Source: Rhinopithecus roxellana
Lineage: Eukaryota > Chordata > Mammalia > Primates > Cercopithecidae
Reading direction: 5' to 3'
Assembly: GCF_007565055.1 (NCBI RefSeq)
Contig: NC_044555.1
Location: forward strand, 40,729,235 to 40,793,234
DNA length: 64,000 nucleotides
Of this stretch, positions 56,170-64,000 are shown one piece after another. A program made the position numbers and the translations under genes. Position 1 is the first letter of the stretch. Each line of letters begins with the position of its first letter. The notes under the pieces were generated by a model that saw nothing but the letters and a program-made list of their open reading frames with translations, searched no databases and was not told where the DNA came from.

Positions 56170-57135
56170 TTAATTCCCAGGAGAGCAGCATGAATGATGT
56201 GTTAATTCAAAGTAAGTGTTAAAAAGCCTTCCACAGATGGGACAAAAGTATTTCCAACCATTATTGGTGCTTACAATCATAACCTTCCTGGTATGGTTAT
56301 ATCTCAATATATCCACAAAACCTTTTCTATTAAAAAGACTTCGAAGTTGCATATGTGACACCAAGAGCACAGACCTCACAATAGCACGGAATCTATATTT
56401 CCCTTTAGTGTCAGTTGATTTGCAAAATTTTCCTGATGTCATTCTCTCAGTGAGGGGACGGTGGTAGTGCACCCTCAAAGGCCTTCTAAATGTTATGGTT
56501 CTCTCCTGATGGGTGAAACTATCTGGACTGTAAAGACATGTTATATAATTTTGCTTTACCCACATAGTATCCTGACATTCTTCAGCCTGAGAGAAATATC
56601 TCTCACAGAGCAGATGGAGAATCCTATTTCTTATCTCATGATTGCTAATAAATGGGACTCTCCATGAAGTTGAAAGTCGAAAACGAGTTTTGCGATTTAT
56701 GGGGCAATTGTTTGCTTTCATCTCAGCTTTCCCTGAGTGGGATTTTGATCTATCATTTAAGGGCTTGTTTTGGTCAATTTTTACTAGGAGGATTCTCGGA
56801 TAGTTAACACTTCCTAATTCTGACATAAGAGAGATCAATTTCCTAGGAATGGGGATCTGAAGGAGAAGAGGCTCTTCTTTTATATCTTCTTCTCGTTGAT
56901 CTTTTTGGATCTCTGTTTCGAGCTCACTGTTTGCTGCTGCTTGAGGAACAGTATCTTCCTGGGAGGTTGCTGTGCCTGGCTCCCTGTTTATTGAGTTGGT
57001 TTCTACCTGATAGATCATGTTGGGATCAGCAGATGGAGACTCTATGTCTGTACTACAGTCATTAGAAGGCTCATTTTCAGAATTTTTGTGAGCATTTCCA
57101 GCTGTATCACTTCCTTCTTTAGTAGGAGAACTCAT
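56170..57135 (-). CDS. CPXCR1: CPXCR1, testis-type X-linked protein with C-terminal zinc-finger-like motif
   Basis: An uninterrupted 321-codon frame runs from ATG (57135-57133) to TAA (56172-56170). I recognise the protein as CPXCR1 (CPX chromosome region candidate 1, human Xq21), from its N-terminus MSSPTKEGSDTAGNAHKNSE and its conserved C-terminus. Residues 1-90 are acidic, Ser/Thr/Asn-rich and probably disordered. Residues about 100-250 are basic. The end holds a zinc-finger-like cluster, C298-x2-C301 followed by H313, H314, C316 and C317, which resembles half of a C2H2 finger rather than a complete one. There is no signal peptide or membrane segment. Residues about 101-123 (beginning ISLMSELGSV) look like extra sequence compared with the 301-residue human protein as I remember it. 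The molecular function is not known to me; the family is reported as testis-expressed. The whole frame appears to lie in one exon, with a splice acceptor 8 bp before the ATG. An open frame this long in AT-rich DNA implies a functional gene. Identity is firm; the function and the insertion need alignment. Confidence 0.93.
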   Translation of the reverse strand: MSSPTKEGSDTAGNAHKNSENEPSNDCSTDIESPSADPNMIYQVETNSINREPGTATSQEDTVPQAAANSELETEIQKDQREEDIKEEPLLLQIPIPRKLISLMSELGSVNYPRILLVKIDQNKPLNDRSKSHSGKAEMKANNCPINRKTRFRLSTSWRVPFISNHEIRNRILHLLCERYFSQAEECQDTMWVKQNYITCLYSPDSFTHQERTITFRRPLRVHYHRPLTERMTSGKFCKSTDTKGKYRFRAIVRSVLLVSHMQLRSLFNRKGFVDILRYNHTRKVMIVSTNNGWKYFCPICGRLFNTYFELTHHSCCSPGN

Positions 57136-57165
57136 CCTGGGTTCTATTTATGAGAAAGAAGACAA
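57136..57165 (-). other. CPXCR1: 3' splice acceptor before the CPXCR1 coding exon
   Basis: Read on the minus strand, a pyrimidine-rich tract (CTTTGTCTTCTTTCTC) is followed by ATAAATAG. The AG lies at 57145-57144, leaving only AACCCAGG (57143-57136) before the ATG. This is a good acceptor and implies that the complete coding region lies in a terminal exon, with 5' untranslated exon(s) further right on the plus coordinate scale. Use of the site is inferred from sequence only. Confidence 0.65.
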
Positions 57166-57709
57166 AGATTTACTAAATTTATGTATGTTCCATTTTATAA
57201 GAAGTCAGTTCTTTGGTCATGGCAAAAAGCCTGTGAATGTGCTATTTCTGTGCCTTCTCACAACTATAAATATTGTATCAGACTCACAAACCCACAGAAT
57301 AAAGTTAAAACTGAGAGCAAATGTAAGCTTCCTATTAAATATGTTTTCTCATAACTTAGTTATGGAATTTGAATAAACTTGGAACAACATAACCTCTCAT
57401 TTAGCTATTTTAGGTATATACCCTATGCACTAGAACACATTTAGTTCTGGATAGAGGGCCCAATGATTTCCTTTCAGATGGTGAATTATAAATAATTTTC
57501 ATTGAATAAGATGGATCTGAATTACCTACCTAAGAATTTAAAACGGGGCTGAAATGGGAGGACGGTATTATAAGTGTATATATTTAAAAGAGAATTAAGA
57601 TGTATGTGAAAATGAAAATGATATGGTTGAATTTGTATAAGGTACAAGCCGTTCTTCCCCTGTAATTTTTACTTTTCTTAAAAACCTACCTTTTTAAAAG
57701 TAACATCTA
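57146..57709. other. CPXCR1: Intron or 5' flank of CPXCR1
   Basis: Unique-looking sequence immediately upstream of the coding exon on the minus strand. No repeat recognised until the Alu at 57710. A possible splice donor (TTCTTAG/GTAGGTAATT) lies near 57525, but nothing supports its use. Confidence 0.45.
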
Positions 57710-58038
57710 GGCCAAGCGTGGTGTCCCATGCCTGTAATCCCAGCACACTGGGAGGCTGAGGCGGGTGGATCACCTGAGGTCAAAACTTCAAGACCAGGCT
57801 GACTAACCTGGTGAAACCCTGTCTCTACAAAAATACAAAAATTAGCTGGGCATAATGGTGGGCTCCTGGTAATCCTAGCTACTCAGGAGACTGAGACAGG
57901 AGAATCGCTTGAACCCAGGAGGCAGAGGTTGCAGTGAGCTGAGATCATGCCATTGCACTCCTGCCTGGGCGACAGAGTAAGACTCCATCTCAAAATAAAT
58001 TAAATAAGTTAAATAAATAAATAAATAAAATGGATAAA
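57710..58038 (+). mobile_element. AluS, forward, in the CPXCR1 intron or upstream region
   Basis: Full-length forward Alu with an AAAT-rich tail. The flanks 'aaaagtaacatct' (left) and 'aaaagtaatgtct' (right, 58038-58051) are a target duplication with two differences. It lies antisense to CPXCR1. Confidence 0.92.
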
Positions 58039-58878
58039 TAAAAGTAATGTCTGTACAAAGAAGCACAATTGTGAATCATGAAAAGGGAAAGTAGGGTAGA
58101 TAAAAAAGTAGGAAGCTGATGAGTGAAGTTCAAATTCTGAGTTCATTTATTAAAATATCTTCCAAATTCACCACTTTCTGTTCATTCTCAATGCCTCAGC
58201 ACTAGTCAAGCTGAAATTTACCTCATGCTTGCTTTACTACTGATAGTGGCAGATTTCACTGATGGCAAACTACACTCACCACTCTCCTGTCACCCCTCTC
58301 TCCTCTTACTTTTTACTTTCTTTATGTCTTTTACCTGCTCAAACGCTTTCAGTGTATCCTAATACTCTGAACTCTGTGCTTCCAATTCTGCTCTATGAGA
58401 GGACTTTGAACAATCAACTTGGCAGATTCCTTCAGAGCAGAATTATGGGCAGGGAACATTCTAACTGAAGTCCATGGTGGAGAAAGGCGAATGCAAGTGG
58501 GCTGAAAAGAAATCTGGTGGAGTTTGAGAAATTGACTAATGTGGTTTTTATTTCTCATGGCTGGTATTTATGAGCTAACATAGGCAGAATTTATGGATAA
58601 GTTAGCAGGATTTAAAGATGTAGAATTACGTGGAACCTTATCTCATAATTGCAGTCTTCAGAGACCCTCTACAGTCTGACTCCATCTCCCTTAACCAACT
58701 TTTTCCTCTATTCACTCAACACGCTTTCTCTGTTCCAATACTCCTGAACTTTTAGTATCTCATGCTCACTATTCCCTTCAATTTAATCTTCAATTATTTT
58801 TTCAGAGTTTAATATTAATTCAAGGGTGACGACTTTTCTATAAAACATTTTATTTTTATTGAAGGTAGTGACCTACTG
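58039..58878. other. Unique sequence, no gene
   Basis: No repeat signature or convincing frame. A minus-strand donor-like GCATGAG/GTAAATTTC lies near 58217-58227, which could border an untranslated CPXCR1 exon; this is unproved. Confidence 0.45.
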
Positions 58879-60655
58879 TCAATAATAGAAAATTAACAAG
58901 GATATTCAGGACTTGAACTCAGCTCTGGATCAAGCAGACCTAATAGACCTCTATAGAACTCTCTACCCCAAATCAACAGAATATACATTCTTCTCAGCAC
59001 CACATCACACTTATTCTAAAATTGAACACGTAGTTGGAAGTAAAACACTCCTCAGCAAATGCAAAAGAATGGAAATCATAACAAACAGTCTCTCAGACTA
59101 CGGTGCAATCAAATTAGAACTCAAGATTAAGAAACTCACTCAAAACTGCAAAACTACATGGAAACTGAACAACCAGATCCTGAATGACTACTGGGTGAAT
59201 AACAAAATTAAGGCAGAAATAAGTAAGTTCTTTGAAACCAATGAGAACAAAGTAACAACAAACCAGAATCTCTGGGACACAGCTAAAGCAGTGTGTAGAG
59301 GGAAGTTTATAGCACTAAATGCCCACAACAGAAAAGCAGGAAAGATCTAAAATCGGCACTCTAACCTCACAATTAAAAGAATTAGAGAAGCAAGAGCAAA
59401 CAAATTCAAAAGCTAGCAGAAGACAAGAAATAGCTAAGATCAGAGCAGAACTGAAGGAGATAGAGACACAAAAAAACCTTCAAAAAATCTATGAATCTAG
59501 GAGCTGGGTTTTTGAACAGATCAACAAAATAGATAGACTGCTAACCAGACTGATGCAGAAGAAAAGGAAAAGAATCCAATAGCTGCAATAAAAAGTGATA
59601 AAGGGAATATCACCACGGATCCCACAGAAATACAAACTAACATCAGAGAATACTGTAAACACCTCTACACAAATAAACTAGAAGATCTAGAAGAAATGGA
59701 TACATTCCTGGAAACACACACCCTCCCAAATCTAAACCAGGAAGAAGTCGAATCCCTGAACAGACCATTAACAAGTTCTGAAATTGAGGCAGTACTTAAT
59801 AGCCTACCAACCCCAAAAAATCCAGGACCAGATGGATTCACAGCCAAATTCTACCAGATATAGATAGAGTAGCTGGTACCATTCTTTCTGAAACTATTCT
59901 AAACAATAGAAAAAGAGGAACTCCTCCCTAACTCATTTTATGAGGCCAGCATCATCCTGATACCAAAACCTGGCGGAGACACAACAGAAAAACAGAATTT
60001 CAGGGCAGTGTCCCTGATGAACATCAGTGCAAAAATCCTCAACAAAATACTGGCAAACCAAATCCAGCAGCACATCAAAAAGCTTATCCACCATGATCAA
60101 GTCGGCTTCATCCCTGGGATGCAAGGCTGGTTCAACATACGCAAATCAATAAAGGTAATGCATCCTATAAATAGAACCAATGACAAAAAAACACAGAATT
60201 GTCTCAATAGATGCAGAAAAGGCCCTTGACAAAATTCAACACCTCTTCATGCTAAAAACTCTCAATAAGATAGGTATTGATGGAATGTATCTCAAAATGA
60301 TAAGAGCTATTTATGACAAACCCACAGTTAATATAATACTGAATGGGCAGAAACTAAAAGCATTCCGTTTGAAAACTGGCACAAGATAAGGATGCCCTCT
60401 CTCACCACTCCTATTCAACAGAGCATTGGAAGTTCTGGCCAGGGCAATCAGGCAAGAGAAAGAAAGAAAGGGCATTCAAATAGGAACAGAGGAAGTCAAA
60501 TTACCTCTGTTTGCAGATGACAAGATTGTATATTTAGAAAACCCCATTGTCTCAGCCCCAAATCTCCTTAAGCTGATAAGCAACTTCAGCAAAGTCTCAG
60601 GATACAAAATCAATGTGCAAAAATCCCAAGTATTCTGATACACCAATAATAGTGA
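58879..60655 (+). mobile_element. L1 fragment, truncated at both ends, forward
   Basis: Starts in the ORF2 endonuclease region ('aaaattaacaaggatattcagg') and ends inside the reverse-transcriptase region just after 'aatgtgcaaaaatccc...attctgatacaccaat'. There is no 3'UTR, poly-A tail or target duplication. Low divergence suggests an L1PA/L1PB-type source. Confidence 0.9.
58913..60638 (+). pseudogene. L1 ORF2 endonuclease-to-RT pseudogene
   Basis: Open pieces at 58913-59350, 59319-59582, 60008-60229, 60180-60389 and 60426-60638 together cover ORF2 from the endonuclease C-terminus (MNSALDQADLIDLYRTLYPK) to the RT. The catalytic FADD box is kept, but frameshifts (near 59340 and 60190) and stops break the frame. 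Inactive. Confidence 0.87.
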
Positions 60656-63327
60656 TCACAATTAAAGTTTATCTTGTATCTTTGTCTGTCTTGTGCTGTT
60701 TCTGAGTCATGGAGTGGTATACATTTCATTTCCCCCAGCTGTTAAGTATTTCATTCTTTTGCTTCTGTTACTATGTGATACTTTCTTATCCTGCTTTATT
60801 TATCTTTATTTTGCTTATGTTATTTTGTACATGCAATGTAAAACATTTAAATACACGTTTTTCTCAACACTCATCTCTCCATTCTCTAGTCTATTTTTGC
60901 TTCACTTTCTTCTTCAGAGTCCTCACACACTCTGATCATTTCACAGGCATATTTTTGGGTCCTTGCTAAGCTTTGCTGAGTTTTATGTTTTTAATATTGG
61001 CAATTAGAAAATCTCTCTACATAAACATCTCAGCATCAGTAGTTAGCATCAAGGTAAAACAATAAACAGAGTCTACATTTTAGAGGCTTTCTGAAGTAAA
61101 TGGAACTCACAAAATTTCAGGATAGTATGACTGGCTGCTTCTCAGTAAGGCTGAAATGCAGAAATTCGGTGAGAACTGAAGTTGCTGGTGGTCATCTAAG
61201 GCTTTTCAGATGCACCCTGAAAACAAATCAAGATATTTTTATAAAAGAAAGGAAAAAATAGCTCCTGCACCTTCTTTCCCCAAGAAAAGCATCTATGCTG
61301 CTCTGCTGTTTGGTAGAATCTTTCACTTCCACATTTCAGGATAACTATGAGATTCGTTGTTCCCTTCTACATTCTGAAATAGGATTGTATATAAGAAATA
61401 TTCAGTGTTCATTGTGAATATACTCATATATTTATCACATATATTTATGTCATTCGACTATGTTAAGACTGGTTTTTCAATAAACATAATGTATGTGATA
61501 TCTAAAGGCTTATGGCCTTCTGAAATATAATTACATCACAAAGCTATACACTTAAGGTTATTATTACTCATTAAAAGATAAACACTCCCTGGAATTGCAC
61601 AAGAAGGCAGTGTATGTATTCTGTCAAACCTCTCAATCTTTATTATTTAATGTTTGGGCATAGGTTTGGAAATAGCCAAGAGTCATATGTCTTTCTTATT
61701 TAATCATTTTTTTTTAAATAACTCAGCCACATGACTGTGCTTACCACCGAGTCTGCTATTGTCTTCTGTTTTCTGGTATTTTTAAAGTATTTGGTGTTCT
61801 ATACTTTATTTACATAGAGCATTATAAATATATGTATTAAATATAAACATTAACATATATATACATTAAATATAAATTTTAATATATATTAGAAATAAAC
61901 CAAAATGCTTCAGTGTATGTGCATACACACACACACACACACCCACACACACACAGAGAACATTTCACTGTTTATTATACTGAAAACCAAAATCATTTTT
62001 CCACAAAGATAAATGTAGATGTATGTGCCTGATAGTATTTAAAATTATAATGTTTAAAATCCTTAAAATAAATGACTTTTGAGTTGATAATCAGGACCTT
62101 GAGGAAGCACAATCTTACACTTTATTCTAAATACCAGGGTTGTGTTTTCAAATATTCTCTATTAAGATTTGTACATAATGACCTGTTGAAATTCAAAAGA
62201 TCTATGTGGAGTTTTAAAAGAACCTGGCTGTTTTGAATCTTGCTAAATCCGTTTTGATTATTCTTTATATTGAAAGTAGTTTATTTGTATTCTATTTATA
62301 CTGTATCCTCCAATGTCCACACGCTCTGGAGAAAGACGTGTATTGCTTCCAACAAAACTTTAAATATTTTACACTAAATTACATGAATGACTCATAAGCT
62401 CAATCAAACTTATTTACGTAAATGTCCCATCTTTACCTGCTGACAAACCCCTCCAACACACAACTTCACTTCACCTCAGATGAAAGAGCTTCAACCAACA
62501 TATGCCCTTCTGATTCCCATGCACTCATGACTGGCAAGAAGTCCCCACCATATCCTAATTTCCTCAGTTGAGGGACCTTATCTTCTCTTTCTTTCAAATT
62601 TGTTAATTTTACTTTAAAATGATTCTATCGCTCAAAATGTTATGACAAATGAAACCAGGAACTTTTCTGTGTATGTTCACATCAAACATATGTGAACATC
62701 TTAAATCCCTTACCCAGAGGGACAACTCTCAGAATAGTATCTACATCAACAAATGATAAATCAGGAAACCAAAGCTAACTTTAAATATATTTCTTGAATA
62801 TATTCGAAAATGGATACACAAGCTAAGAAGTACTTATTAAGATCCCTTATGCTTTCCTTTTCACTATCAACTCACAGTTTATCTTCATTCTGATTCGTCA
62901 AAATCCTTAGGAAAGGTGTGCTTCACGGGATCCTGCCTTCTTGACCCCTTTTCTTCTGCCCTCTGCCTCTCCACTTATCCCTCTTTCACAGCCCTTTTGA
63001 CTGCATCACAATGCCCACAAAACATGGAAACCTAGCAACCTAGAACCCTCTTCAGACTGTAGGGGGAGGGAATAACTGACATGGCAAATTTGAAATCTTG
63101 TTTAGATGACAGGCAAAGAGTTAAAGCTGGCAACACCCATGAGTTTATAACTCTTGCCTTATCACATGCAAAATCCTAACTATATGCAATATTCCCAATA
63201 TTGAAACAGTGTGAAGACAGGATTGCCAGATGTAATACAAGACACCAGTAAAATTTGAATTTCTTATAAACAATACTTTTTTAGTATAAATATGTACCAA
63301 ATATGATAAAATACGTTTAGGGATACT
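60656..63327. other. Unique AT-rich DNA with short microsatellites; possible CPXCR1 5' region
   Basis: No L1 or Alu recognised. AT-rich run at 61810-61890; (CA)n at about 61926-61955. A GC-richer part at 62880-63170 contains an X-box-like motif and is discussed as a possible promoter. Short open frames at 60693-60969 are T-rich and not convincing. Confidence 0.5.
63027..63039. promoter_or_regulatory. X-box-like (RFX) motif
   Basis: GAAACCTAGCAAC fits the RFX X-box pattern GTNRCC-N-RGYAAC except for one base in the first half. It lies in a GC-richer stretch about 5.9 kb upstream of the CPXCR1 start codon. RFX2 drives many testis genes, but a 13-bp match with a mismatch can occur by chance. 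Confidence 0.25.
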
Positions 63328-63330
63328 TTT

Positions 63331-63362
<32 letters not shown>

Positions 63363-63643
63363 GAGACAGAGTCTCTCTTTTTCACCCAGGCTGCAATGCA
63401 GTGGCACAGTCTTGGCTCACTGCAACCTCCGCCTCCCAGGTTCAAGCAATTGTTGTGCCTCAGCCTCCCGAGTAGCTGGGACTACAGGCGCCCGCCACCA
63501 TGCATGGCTAATTTTTGCATTTTTAGTAGAGATGGGGTTTCACCACATTGGTCAGGCTGGTCTCCAACTCCTAACCTCGTAATCTGCCTGCCTTGGCCTC
63601 CCAAAGTGCTGAGATTACAGGCATGAGCCATCGTGCCTAGCCC
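63328..63643 (-). mobile_element. AluS-type, reverse, with (TTG)n tail
   Basis: Reverse Alu with a (TTG) run of about 11 units as its tail (63328-63362), giving a poly-Leu-like open frame. The head '...GAGCCATCGTGCCTAGCC' ends at 63643. Confidence 0.92.
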
Positions 63644-64000
63644 CCCATAAATTTTTAATAAAAATGTTGTTAATCTGAAATTTAAATTTAACTGGGTATT
63701 TTGTATGTTTATATACTAGATCTGGTAACCCTAAATGATGATAATAGATGACTGATTGCTCCATTTTATGAGGTTGGTTTACAGACTTTACACCATTTTC
63801 CTGTTCTTCCTTTTGTTAGTTTTCTGAACTGATTTTCCTTTATTAGCTTCCAAATATCAAACAATAGGGAGCCATATATTATTTGGTTACATAATCAAAT
63901 ATAATGTGGTTTTTTTTTGACACTTTTCAACATACTTTTATTTTCATAATTTCTCCAGTACACTTCTAATTTCCACCTTCTGTTGTTTTGGGGCAAGATG
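63644..64000. other. No gene or named repeat
   Basis: AT-rich unique-looking sequence at the window end. Nothing I can assign. Confidence 0.5.

Noticed and set aside
56216..56667. Plus-strand frames of 68-83 codons
   Set aside because: They are antisense shadows of the CPXCR1 coding region.
63331..63582. Frame starting with a run of leucines resembling a signal peptide
   Set aside because: The leucines come from the (TTG)n Alu tail and the rest is Alu sequence.

Overview
This window is AT-rich, repeat-dominated primate DNA containing one convincing protein-coding gene. Several Alu elements (about 5030-5327, 10691-10988, 39790-40100, 54228-54545) carry the bases I associate with Old World monkey AluY lineages: 'GGCTCAAGCCTG' at the head, 'GAGACGGGCGGATC', 'AAAAAACTAGCCGGGCG' and, in three of them, 'GATCCGG' or a derivative in the right arm. 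The only intact gene, on the minus strand at 56170-57135, matches CPXCR1, an X-linked primate gene (human Xq21). The best reading is the X chromosome of a cercopithecid monkey such as a macaque, baboon or relative. The species cannot be fixed from sequence alone.

Layout. Positions 1-205 are the end of an AluY. Positions 205-1705 are an unassigned old interspersed repeat that recurs inverted at 33382-34890. Positions 1706-7395 are a nearly full-length reverse L1 with an AluY inside. Positions 7396-11095 hold old L1 debris, a forward L1 3' end and two Alus. Positions 11095-17215 are an older reverse L1 interrupted by a younger forward L1, an AluJ and solo LTR copy 1. Positions 18390-27960 are a nested stack: an old L1M 3' end split by a long forward L1, which is itself split by a twin-primed L1 and an Alu. 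Positions 28215-31740 hold an old Alu, L1M fragments and MaLR-like LTR pieces. Positions 31740-35580 are an old ERV-like repeat split by solo LTR copy 2. Positions 35590-38190 are degenerate L1. Positions 38193-39015 are a THE1-type LTR split by solo LTR copy 3. Positions 39016-44815 are a reverse L1M with its 5'UTR. Positions 44838-48062 are two L1 pieces in opposite orientation. Positions 48063-56169 are mostly unique AT-rich DNA with microsatellites, three Alus and a probable LTR. Then come CPXCR1, an AluS, an L1 piece truncated at both ends (58879-60655), and mostly unique sequence to the end.

The most informative structures are the intact CPXCR1 reading frame with a good 3' splice site just upstream; three related solo LTRs, all in reverse orientation, each with an exact 4-bp target duplication; and a textbook twin-primed (5'-inverted) L1 with a 12-bp target duplication. 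I found no tRNA, rRNA, CRISPR array, bacterial-type operon or plausible new multi-gene system. Nearly all other long ORFs are fragments of L1, Alu or LTR sequence.
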